Source: Pseudomonas fluorescens (GTDB taxonomy: Bacteria; Pseudomonadota; Gammaproteobacteria; Pseudomonadales; Pseudomonadaceae). From it: DNA of 64,000 nucleotides. Under the pieces are notes generated by a model, which saw only the letters and a program-made list of their open reading frames with translations, made no database searches and was not told the DNA's origin. This document shows positions 27,361 to 34,369 of the stretch, piece after piece. The stretch spans positions 486,816-550,815 of the forward strand of contig NZ_MOBX01000014.1 in NCBI RefSeq assembly GCF_003732425.1. Reading direction: 5' to 3'. Numbering within the stretch: the first letter of the stretch is position 1; each line of letters starts with the position of its first letter. Made by a program: the position numbers and the translations under genes.

Positions 27361-28206
27361 ATGAGTCTGGAAAACATCTCCTGTCAGAAGAGTTTCGGCG
27401 GTTGGCACAAGCGCTATCGCCATCGCTCTGATGTGTTGGGTTGCGACATGGTGTTTGCCGTGTACCTGCCGCCGCAGGCGGAGCAGGGCGGCAAGTTGCC
27501 GGTGCTGTACTGGTTGTCCGGCCTGACCTGCACCGACGAGAACTTCATGCAAAAGGCCGGGGCGATGCGCATGGCTGCCGAACTGGGCCTGATCATCGTC
27601 GCACCGGACACCAGCCCTCGTGGGCCGGATGTACCGGGTGATCCGGATGGTGCATGGGATTTCGGTCTCGGTGCCGGGTTTTATCTGAACGCCACGCAGG
27701 AACCTTGGTCGCGCCACTATCGGATGCATGACTATGTCGTGCAGGAATTGCCTGCACTGGTTGAAGCGCATTTTCCCGCTTCGGACAAACGCAGCATCAG
27801 CGGCCACTCCATGGGCGGTCACGGTGCGTTGGTCTGTGCGTTGCGCAATCCCGGGCGTTACCAATCGGTGTCGGCCTTTTCGCCGATCAACAATCCGATC
27901 GATTGCCCGTGGGGCCAGAAGGCTTTCTCGCGTTATCTGGGCGAAGACCGTTCGAAGTGGAAAGAGTGGGATGCCTGCGCATTGATTGCCGAGGCGAACG
28001 AAAAACTGCCGCTGCTGGTCGATCAAGGGGATCGCGATGACTTTCTTGCCACCCAGCTCAAACCCGAAGCCCTGCAACAAGCCGCAAAACAAGCGGGCCA
28101 TCCGCTGACCTTGCGCCTGCAACCGGGCTACGACCACAGCTATTTCTTCATCTCAAGCTTTATAGACGACCACTTGCAGCATCACGCACGCGCTCTGCGC
28201 GGTTAA
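27361..28206 (+). CDS. fghA: S-formylglutathione hydrolase
   Basis: FghA hydrolyses S-formylglutathione to formate and glutathione, the step after AdhC. The 281-residue alpha/beta hydrolase (esterase D family) has the oxyanion region YWLSGLTCTDENF near residue 50, the nucleophile Ser in SGHSMGGHGA near 148, the Asp region DQGDRDDF near 223 and the His in YDHSYFFI near 258. It forms a functional pair with adhC. The stop overlaps a potential upstream start for ispF (TAATG), and a terminator follows. The symbol frmB is also used. Confidence 0.95.
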   Translation: MSLENISCQKSFGGWHKRYRHRSDVLGCDMVFAVYLPPQAEQGGKLPVLYWLSGLTCTDENFMQKAGAMRMAAELGLIIVAPDTSPRGPDVPGDPDGAWDFGLGAGFYLNATQEPWSRHYRMHDYVVQELPALVEAHFPASDKRSISGHSMGGHGALVCALRNPGRYQSVSAFSPINNPIDCPWGQKAFSRYLGEDRSKWKEWDACALIAEANEKLPLLVDQGDRDDFLATQLKPEALQQAAKQAGHPLTLRLQPGYDHSYFFISSFIDDHLQHHARALRG

Positions 28207-28220
28207 TGCAGGTAGAATCA

Positions 28221-28250
28221 CGCCCTGACAAAAATCGGGGCGTTTTTTTT
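28221..28250 (+). terminator. Intrinsic terminator of adhC-fghA, abutting the ispF start
   Basis: CGCCC (28221-28225) pairs with GGGCG (28238-28242) and is followed by eight T residues. The last T directly precedes the ispF ATG, so no ordinary Shine-Dalgarno spacer exists between them. Confidence 0.75.
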
Positions 28251-28724
28251 ATGCGTATTGGCCACGGCTATGATGTGCACCGTTTCGCTGAAGGCGATTT
28301 CATTACTCTGGGCGGCGTGCGCATCGCACACAGCTTCGGGCTGCTCGCTCATTCCGACGGTGACGTCCTGCTGCACGCCTTGAGCGATGCCTTGCTCGGC
28401 GCCGCTGCGCTGGGTGATATCGGCAAACATTTCCCGGATACCGACCCGCAATTCAAAGGCGCCGACAGCCGTGCGCTGCTGCGTCATGTGGTCGCGCTGA
28501 TCCATGCCAAAGGCTGGAAAGTCGGCAACGTCGACAACACCATCGTCGCTCAGGCGCCAAAAATGGCTCCGCATATCGAATCGATGCGCGCGCTGATCGC
28601 GGCGGATCTTCAAGTTGAGTTGGATCAAGTGAACGTGAAAGCTACCACCACCGAAAAGCTTGGCTTTGTCGGTCGCGAAGAAGGCATTGCCGTGCACTCC
28701 GTTGCCTTGTTGCTGCGCGCATGA
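28251..28724 (+). CDS. ispF: 2-C-methyl-D-erythritol 2,4-cyclodiphosphate synthase
   Basis: IspF forms the cyclic diphosphate MEcPP in the MEP pathway. The family N terminus MRIGHGYDVHRF starts at ATG 28251, giving 157 residues. Zinc ligands are in DVHRF and in HSDGDVLLHALSDALLG. An in-frame ATG at 28206 overlapping the fghA stop would add 15 residues (MQVESRPDKNRGVFF) that are not family-like. The only GG-rich ribosome-binding stretch (ATCGGGGCG) lies inside the terminator stem. The stop overlaps truD by four bases. Confidence 0.95.
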   Translation: MRIGHGYDVHRFAEGDFITLGGVRIAHSFGLLAHSDGDVLLHALSDALLGAAALGDIGKHFPDTDPQFKGADSRALLRHVVALIHAKGWKVGNVDNTIVAQAPKMAPHIESMRALIAADLQVELDQVNVKATTTEKLGFVGREEGIAVHSVALLLRA

Positions 28725-29779
28725 ATGAACTGCAATTGCTCGGCCCACGGGCCTATGGCGAACCCCTCGGCACCGCGGTACTGAAAGCCATCGCTGAAGA
28801 CTTTCAGGTCGATGAAGTCCTCGATATCCCGTTCAGCGGCGACGGCGAACACCTGTGGATCTGGGTCGAAAAACGCGGCCTGAACACTGAAGAAGCCGCG
28901 CGGCGTATCGCCAAGGCTGCCGGCGTGCCATTGCGCACGGTCAGCTATGCAGGTCTCAAGGATCGTCAGGCGCTGACCCGTCAGTGGTTCAGCGTGCAAT
29001 TGCCGGGCAAGGCTGATCCGGATCTGTCGGCGGCGGAAAACGACACGCTGAAGATCCTCAAGACCACACGCCACAAACGCAAACTGCAACGCGGTGCGCA
29101 TTCGGCCAACGGTTTCACCCTGCGCCTGACCCAGTTCGCTGGCGACCAGGCGGCGATTGAGCAGCGCTTGCAGTTGATCGCCAAACAAGGCATTCCCAAT
29201 TATTTCGGCGCCCAGCGATTCGGCCACGACGGCGGCAACGTTGTCGATGCCCGTTCGTGGGCGGCGCGCGAGGCTTTGCCGGAGCAGCGCAACGTGCGTT
29301 CGCGTTTGCTCTCGACCGCGCGCAGTTTTCTCTTCAACAAGGTGCTGGCGGCACGGGTTGCCGATGGCACTTGGCAGAAAGCCCAAGTCGGCGATCTGCT
29401 CGCGTTCACCGACAGCCGCAGTTTTTTCCCGGCAGGTGAAGCTGAGTGCAGCGACCCGCGTCTGGCGATTCTCGATCTGCATCCGACCGGACCGCAGTGG
29501 GGCGCAGGTGACTCGCCGACCGCAGGCGCTGTCCATGCTCTGGAGCAGGGGATTGCCGCCGGTGAAGCGCAGCTGCGCGATTGGTTGATCAACGCCGGTA
29601 TGAGCCACGAACGTCGTATCCTGCGGCTGCCCATTGGCGGGTTGACGTGGCATTATCCTCAGCCTGACATTCTGCAACTGGAATTCGTCCTCCCGGCCGG
29701 ATGCTTCGCCACCGTATTGGTGCGCGAACTCGTTGATCTGGTGCCGGTGGGGCAGACGGACAGCCCATGCGTATTCTGA
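28721..29779 (+). CDS. truD: tRNA pseudouridine(13) synthase TruD
   Basis: TruD makes pseudouridine 13 in tRNA-Glu. The 352-residue protein has the catalytic-Asp motif YAGLKDRQALTRQWFSV near residue 75, then NYFGAQRFG near 160 and the TRUD insertion domain around 160-300. The order ispF-truD-surE-pcm-nlpD-rpoS is conserved in gammaproteobacteria. It overlaps ispF by four bases and surE by 13. Confidence 0.96.
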   Translation: MNELQLLGPRAYGEPLGTAVLKAIAEDFQVDEVLDIPFSGDGEHLWIWVEKRGLNTEEAARRIAKAAGVPLRTVSYAGLKDRQALTRQWFSVQLPGKADPDLSAAENDTLKILKTTRHKRKLQRGAHSANGFTLRLTQFAGDQAAIEQRLQLIAKQGIPNYFGAQRFGHDGGNVVDARSWAAREALPEQRNVRSRLLSTARSFLFNKVLAARVADGTWQKAQVGDLLAFTDSRSFFPAGEAECSDPRLAILDLHPTGPQWGAGDSPTAGAVHALEQGIAAGEAQLRDWLINAGMSHERRILRLPIGGLTWHYPQPDILQLEFVLPAGCFATVLVRELVDLVPVGQTDSPCVF

Positions 29780-30516
29780 TTTCTAACGACGATGGGGTAA
29801 CCGCACCCGGTCTCGCCGCGCTTTATGCTGCGCTGGCGGATTACACCGAGTGCGTGGTTATCGCCCCGGAGCAGGACAAAAGCGGCGCCAGCAGTTCGCT
29901 GACGCTCGACCGTCCGCTGCACCCGCAATACCTGGCCAACGGCTTTATCAGCCTCAACGGCACACCGACCGACTGCGTGCACCTGGGCCTCAACGGCCTG
30001 CTGGAGCGCGAGGCGGACATGGTGGTTTCCGGGATAAACCTCGGCGCCAACCTTGGCGATGACGTGCTGTATTCCGGAACCGTGGCAGCCGCCCTTGAAG
30101 GACGTTTTCTCGAACGTCCGTCGTTCGCATTTTCGCTGGTCTCGCGGCAAGTGGATAATCTGCCGACGGCGGCGTACTTTGCGCGCAAACTGGTTGAAGC
30201 CCATGCCGGGCTCGATCTGCCGCCGCGCACGGTGCTCAACGTGAACATTCCCAACCTGCCCATCGACCATATTCGCGGCATCCAGCTGACCCGTCTGGGG
30301 CATCGCGCCCGGACGGCGGCGCCGATGAAAGTGGTCGATCCACGGGGCAAGGCCGGTTACTGGATTGCCGCTGCCGGCGACGCCGAAGACGGCGGCCCTG
30401 GCACTGACTTTCATGCGGTGATGCAGGGCTATGTGTCCATCACGCCGTTGCAGCTCGATCGCACCTTCAACGATGCGTTCAGAAGCCTCGATGGCTGGCT
30501 GGAGGGATTGCGCTGA
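29767..30516 (+). CDS. surE: 5'/3'-nucleotidase SurE
   Basis: SurE is a metal-dependent nucleoside monophosphate phosphatase linked to stationary-phase survival. The 249-residue protein starts MRILISNDDGVTAPG, with the metal-binding Asp-Asp pair. It also has the SGINLGANLGDDVLYSGTVAAALEG block (about 90-114), given here by its flanks SGINLG and YSGTVAA. It overlaps truD upstream, and its stop overlaps the pcm start by one base. Confidence 0.96.
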   Translation: MRILISNDDGVTAPGLAALYAALADYTECVVIAPEQDKSGASSSLTLDRPLHPQYLANGFISLNGTPTDCVHLGLNGLLEREADMVVSGINLGANLGDDVLYSGTVAAALEGRFLERPSFAFSLVSRQVDNLPTAAYFARKLVEAHAGLDLPPRTVLNVNIPNLPIDHIRGIQLTRLGHRARTAAPMKVVDPRGKAGYWIAAAGDAEDGGPGTDFHAVMQGYVSITPLQLDRTFNDAFRSLDGWLEGLR

Positions 30517-31193
30517 TGGCCCGTGAACACGAAGACAGACTGCGCAGCGGGATCGGCATGACCTCTCAGCGTACCCGCGAGCGGCTGATTCAGCGCCTGT
30601 ACGAAGAGGGCGTGTCCAACGCCAAGGTGCTGGAAGTGATCCGGCGCACGCCGCGTCACCTGTTCGTCGACGAAGCGCTGGCCCATCGCGCTTATGAAGA
30701 CACGGCGCTGCCGATCGGTAATAACCAGACGATTTCCCAGCCTTATATGGTGGCGCGCATGAGCGAGCTGCTGCTGGAGGCTGGGCCGCTGGACAAGGTA
30801 CTGGAGATCGGTACCGGTTCCGGTTACCAGACGGCGGTCTTGTCACAACTGGTCGAGCGGGTGTTCTCGGTCGAGCGCATCAAGGTGCTGCAGGATCGCG
30901 CCAAGGAACGTTTGGTTGAACTGAACCTGCGCAACGTGGTGTTCCGCTGGGGCGATGGCTGGGAAGGCTGGCCGGCGCTGGCACCTTATAACGGCATTAT
31001 CGTCACCGCCGTGGCCACGGATGTACCGCAAGCCTTGCTCGATCAACTGGCTCCGGGCGGGCGCATGGTGATTCCGGTGGGCTCCGGAGAAGTGCAGCAA
31101 TTAATGCTGATCGTGCGTGAGGAAAACGGCTTTTCCCGACACGTTCTGGGAGCTGTGCGTTTTGTGCCGTTGCTCAATGGGCCACTGGCCTGA
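30516..31193 (+). CDS. pcm: Protein-L-isoaspartate O-methyltransferase
   Basis: Pcm methylates isoaspartyl residues in damaged proteins using S-adenosylmethionine. The 225-residue frame starts at ATG 30516, overlapping the surE stop. A second in-frame ATG at 30558 (MTSQRTRERLIQRL) gives 211 residues and fits the family start better, so the first 14 residues are uncertain. Motifs include GNNQTISQPYMVA near 68 and the SAM-binding VLEIGTGSGYQTAVL near 94. A 212-base gap follows before nlpD, with no gene seen in it. Confidence 0.95.
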   Translation: MAREHEDRLRSGIGMTSQRTRERLIQRLYEEGVSNAKVLEVIRRTPRHLFVDEALAHRAYEDTALPIGNNQTISQPYMVARMSELLLEAGPLDKVLEIGTGSGYQTAVLSQLVERVFSVERIKVLQDRAKERLVELNLRNVVFRWGDGWEGWPALAPYNGIIVTAVATDVPQALLDQLAPGGRMVIPVGSGEVQQLMLIVREENGFSRHVLGAVRFVPLLNGPLA

Positions 31194-31405
31194 GCATTTG
31201 TTTACGCGCGCTGAATTCCTTTCGTTCGCCTGTGTCTTACTCGGGCAGCGATGGTTTAAACGCAGCAGATTGTCAGCTTGCAAACGTGTGCGCGAAGCGA
31301 TTTCGCTTCATTAAAGGTAAAGCCGATCCGGCCCGTTATACTGACGACACTTCATGCCGGAATTCGGTATTTCACATTTTTCAGCCACCACAAAGGGAGC
31401 GGCGG

Positions 31406-32275
31406 GTGAGTCTCACAGTCATTGCGCAGCGTATGGGTAACACGAGCTTTCAGCGCCTGGTGACTGGCCTTGTCTTGAGCACCTTGCTGGTCGGTTGCTC
31501 CAGCACCAAATCGAGCAATGTCCGGGTGGTCGATCGCAACAACGCGGTGGCCCAGCGTCCTACCGTGACGACCGGGCAGTATGTAGTCCGTCCGGGCGAT
31601 ACGATGTTCTCGATCGCGTTTCGCTACGGTTGGGACTACAAAGCTCTCGCTGCCCGGAACAATATTCCTACGCCGTACACGATCCATCCGGGTCAGACAA
31701 TTCGCTTTGACGGCCGCACCGGTTCAACGCCGACGACGGTGGTGAGCAACAGCAGTTCTGCGCCTTCCTCGTCGAGCAAAACCACGGTAATCCGGCGCCA
31801 GGCAAATGGCACGACGACCACTACAACCACCGGTTCTACTGGGGCTGTACCGTCCGTCGCCAACAAGCAAGCACCCGCGCCGCTGCCTCCGGCAGGTCCG
31901 GCCCCGACCGGCTGGGGATGGCCATCTAATGGCATTCTGATTGGAAAATTCTCTTCAAACGGTAGTTTGAATAAAGGAATTGATATCGCCGGGGATTTGG
32001 GACAGCCTGTTTTAGCCGCGTCTGATGGGACGGTGGTATACGCCGGGAGTGGCTTAAGGGGCTACGGCGAATTAGTCATCATCAAACACAGCGAAACCTA
32101 CGTCAGTGCCTACGGACATAACCGCAGGCTGTTGGTTCGGGAGGGACAGCAGGTCAAAGTCGGACAGACAATTGCCGAAATGGGGTCAACGGGTACAGAC
32201 CGGGTGAAACTGCATTTTGAGATTCGCCGCCAAGGTAAACCTGTAGATCCGCTGCAGTTCCTGCCAAGACGTTGA
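31406..32275 (+). CDS. nlpD: NlpD-type lipoprotein: LysM plus degenerate LytM domain
   Basis: This is an outer-membrane lipoprotein that activates amidases during cell separation. I chose GTG 31406 behind AAGGGAGC, giving 289 residues; upstream in-frame starts give no signal peptide. The lipobox LLVGC ends a signal sequence near residue 30. A LysM domain (YVVRPGDTMFSIAFRYG) lies at about 58-100, then a Ser/Thr/Pro-rich linker. The C-terminal M23/LytM domain is at about 185-287. In that domain the expected metal ligands are replaced (NKGID for HxGxD, KLHFE for HLHFE), as expected for NlpD activators. In pseudomonads the main rpoS promoter usually lies inside this gene. Confidence 0.93.
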   Translation: MSLTVIAQRMGNTSFQRLVTGLVLSTLLVGCSSTKSSNVRVVDRNNAVAQRPTVTTGQYVVRPGDTMFSIAFRYGWDYKALAARNNIPTPYTIHPGQTIRFDGRTGSTPTTVVSNSSSAPSSSSKTTVIRRQANGTTTTTTTGSTGAVPSVANKQAPAPLPPAGPAPTGWGWPSNGILIGKFSSNGSLNKGIDIAGDLGQPVLAASDGTVVYAGSGLRGYGELVIIKHSETYVSAYGHNRRLLVREGQQVKVGQTIAEMGSTGTDRVKLHFEIRRQGKPVDPLQFLPRR

Positions 32276-32381
32276 TTTGTAAGCCAGCCTGTTCCGTCGC
32301 GTAGAGGGGACAGGCTCCAGCGCTGCCAAGGATAAAGGCGTCGCTTGAGCTTGGGGTCGAACTCACCAAAGGACTATAACA

Positions 32382-33392
32382 ATGGCTCTCAGTAAAGAAG
32401 TGCCGGAGTTTGACATCGACGATGAGGTTCTCCTTATGGAGGCCGGCATCGATTCGGAATCTTCGATGTCGAATGATGAAGGGGCTGCTCCACCTTCCGT
32501 TCGTTCCAAATCCAAACACTCCGCTTCACTCAAACAACATAAGTACATCGACTACACGCGTGCACTTGATGCCACGCAGTTGTATCTCAACGAAATCGGC
32601 TTTTCCCCACTGCTCTCCCCGGAGGAAGAAGTTCATTTTGCGCGTCTGTCGCAAAGTGGCGATCCGGCCGGGCGCAAGCGCATGATTGAAAGTAACCTGC
32701 GGCTGGTGGTCAAAATCGCCCGACGTTACGTCAATCGGGGGCTGTCGCTGCTGGATCTGATCGAAGAGGGCAACCTCGGGCTGATCCGGGCGGTGGAAAA
32801 GTTCGATCCCGAGCGCGGCTTCCGCTTCTCGACCTACGCTACGTGGTGGATTCGTCAGACCATCGAGCGCGCGATCATGAACCAGACCCGGACCATCCGG
32901 TTGCCGATTCATGTGGTCAAGGAGCTCAATGTGTACCTGCGGGCTGCACGGGAGCTAACGCAAAAGCTCGACCACGAACCTTCACCCGAAGAAATCGCCA
33001 ACCTGCTGGAAAAACCGGTGGGCGAGGTCAAGCGCATGCTGGGCCTGAACGAGCGGGTTTCTTCGGTCGACGTCTCGCTGGGTCCGGATTCGGATAAAAC
33101 CCTGCTGGACACCCTTACTGATGATCGTCCGACCGATCCTTGTGAATTGCTACAGGATGACGACCTGTCGCAGAGCATTGATCAATGGCTATCGGAGCTG
33201 ACCGACAAGCAGCGCGAGGTGGTTGTACGTCGCTTCGGCCTGCGCGGTCATGAGAGCAGCACGCTGGAAGATGTAGGCCTGGAGATCGGCCTGACTCGGG
33301 AACGGGTGCGGCAGATCCAGGTGGAAGGCCTCAAGCGCCTTCGTGAGATCCTCGAGAAGAATGGCCTGTCGAGCGAGTCGCTGTTTCAGTAA
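32382..33392 (+). CDS. rpoS: RNA polymerase sigma factor RpoS (sigma-38)
   Basis: RpoS is the stationary-phase and stress sigma factor. The 336-residue protein has an acidic N terminus, region 1.2 (DATQLYLNEIGFSPLL), and region 2 from NLRLVVKIARRYVNRGL through FSTYATWWIRQTIERAI. Regions 3 and 4 follow, with the -35-binding helix in EIGLTRERVRQIQVEGLKRLR near 300. It lies directly after nlpD and is followed by a strong terminator, then rsmZ. Confidence 0.97.
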   Translation: MALSKEVPEFDIDDEVLLMEAGIDSESSMSNDEGAAPPSVRSKSKHSASLKQHKYIDYTRALDATQLYLNEIGFSPLLSPEEEVHFARLSQSGDPAGRKRMIESNLRLVVKIARRYVNRGLSLLDLIEEGNLGLIRAVEKFDPERGFRFSTYATWWIRQTIERAIMNQTRTIRLPIHVVKELNVYLRAARELTQKLDHEPSPEEIANLLEKPVGEVKRMLGLNERVSSVDVSLGPDSDKTLLDTLTDDRPTDPCELLQDDDLSQSIDQWLSELTDKQREVVVRRFGLRGHESSTLEDVGLEIGLTRERVRQIQVEGLKRLREILEKNGLSSESLFQ

Positions 33393-33413
33393 GCGCCTCA
33401 CACGACCGCCCGC

Positions 33414-33443
33414 AAAAAGCCCCGACTGGTTCGGGGCTTTTTG
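33414..33443 (+). terminator. Intrinsic terminator of rpoS
   Basis: AAAAAGCCCCGA pairs with TCGGGGCTTTTT across a 5-base loop, 22 bases after the rpoS stop. It is a textbook rho-independent terminator. Confidence 0.93.
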
Positions 33444-33492
33444 TTGGCCGGGATAAGCCATTGGTCTGATCGAGACTGATGTAGTCACTCGC

Positions 33493-33510
33493 TGTAAGCC
33501 ATGGCTTACT
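33493..33510 (+). promoter_or_regulatory. GacA upstream activating sequence for rsmZ
   Basis: TGTAAGCCATGGCTTACT is an 18-base dyad differing at one position from the GacA-box consensus TGTAAG-N6-CTTACA. It lies about 173 bases before the inferred rsmZ start, a typical distance. The AT-rich stretch 33545-33610 lies between it and the RNA gene. Confidence 0.85.
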
Positions 33511-33682
33511 GTTTCGTAAGTGTTCGTTATTTTTACACGGCGGTAGACGCTGATTGTGTTTGTTGTGTTTGTATAACTTATTGATAAATAAGTTTATTTT
33601 TTATTATTAAGTGCTTATGACAGTCAGTTTCTCCGTGGAGGAGCCATTGCTCTCGTCAGGGAACTCTCTAGTATCTGGGTTG

Positions 33683-33812
33683 TGTCGACGGACAGACACG
33701 CCCTTCAAGGATGAGGGGAATGGACATCGCAGGATGCGATTCATCAGGACGATGAAAAGGAACACAGGGAATAGGGAAAAAATGTGGGCGGGTCATACCG
33801 CCCCTTTTTTTT
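33683..33812 (+). ncRNA. rsmZ: Small regulatory RNA RsmZ
   Basis: RsmZ titrates the translational repressors RsmA/RsmE in the Gac-Rsm cascade. Evidence: location between rpoS and fdxA as in other pseudomonads; the start TGTCGACGGACAGACAC; at least eight GGA motifs, several likely exposed in hairpin loops (ACGGAC, AAGGAT, GGGGAA, TGGACA, CAGGAT, CAGGAC, AAGGAA, AGGGAA); and an intrinsic terminator (stem GGGCGG 33786-33791 with CCGCCC 33798-33803, then eight T). The 5' end is inferred by resemblance to known RsmZ, and the length is about 125-130 nt. A weak open frame across it is not coding. Confidence 0.9.
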
Positions 33813-33841
33813 GTCCGCAAAAAAGCAAATCCGGAAAAGCA

Positions 33842-33864
33842 AAAAGGCCCGCAAGGGGCCTTTT
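33842..33864 (-). terminator. Bidirectional terminator between rsmZ and fdxA
   Basis: AAAAGGCCC (33842-33850) pairs with GGGCCTTTT (33856-33864). The T tract on the minus strand serves fdxA, and the structure also backs up the rsmZ terminator on the plus strand. Confidence 0.85.
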
Positions 33865-33882
33865 ATTCGAGCGCGGGGCAAA

Positions 33883-34206
33883 TCAGCGTTCGAGGTCTTT
33901 GATCTTGCCTTTGACGCCATCCCACTCTTCGGCATCCGGCAGGGATTCTTTCTTCTCGGTGATGTTCGGCCAGATTTCAGCCAGCTCAACGTTGAGTTGA
34001 ATGAATTCCTGCATCTCTTCCGGAACTTCGTCCTCGGAGAAAATGGCGACGGCCGGGCATTCCGGTTCGCACAGGGCGCAGTCGATGCACTCATCCGGGT
34101 GAATCACCAGGAAGTTCGGGCCTTCGTAAAAGCAGTCCACCGGACAGACTTCTACGCAGTCGGTGTACTTGCACTTGATGCAGTTGTCGGTGACGACGAA
34201 GGTCAT
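33883..34206 (-). CDS. fdxA: 7Fe ferredoxin I
   Basis: FdxA is a small electron carrier with one [3Fe-4S] and one [4Fe-4S] cluster. The 107-residue product begins MTFVVTDNCIKCKYTDCVEVCPVDCF, abbreviated here to its cysteine run C9, C12, C17, C21. The second Cys group is in ECIDCALCEPECP. The start at 34206 is supported by GAGGAGAAAA upstream; an earlier in-frame start at 34248 is unlikely. It converges on rsmZ. mutS, also on the minus strand, lies upstream of it. Confidence 0.96.
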   Translation of the reverse strand: MTFVVTDNCIKCKYTDCVEVCPVDCFYEGPNFLVIHPDECIDCALCEPECPAVAIFSEDEVPEEMQEFIQLNVELAEIWPNITEKKESLPDAEEWDGVKGKIKDLER

Positions 34207-34369
34207 TTCTAATTTTCTCCTCAGGCGGCGGCAGCGTTGCCCCTTCACGGTAGGGGTCGCCAGGTTCGGGAGCGATGCCTGCTGGCCAGGCTATTAGCCA
34301 GCAGCATCCCAAACCGCGCGAGATTCTAACAGCTTGAAGCCGTTTGCGTTATATCCGCTTCTTCAGTGC

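Noticed and set aside
33611..34000. 129-codon plus-strand open frame across rsmZ
   Set aside because: It spans an RNA gene and two terminators, has a low-complexity sequence, and overlaps fdxA on the other strand.
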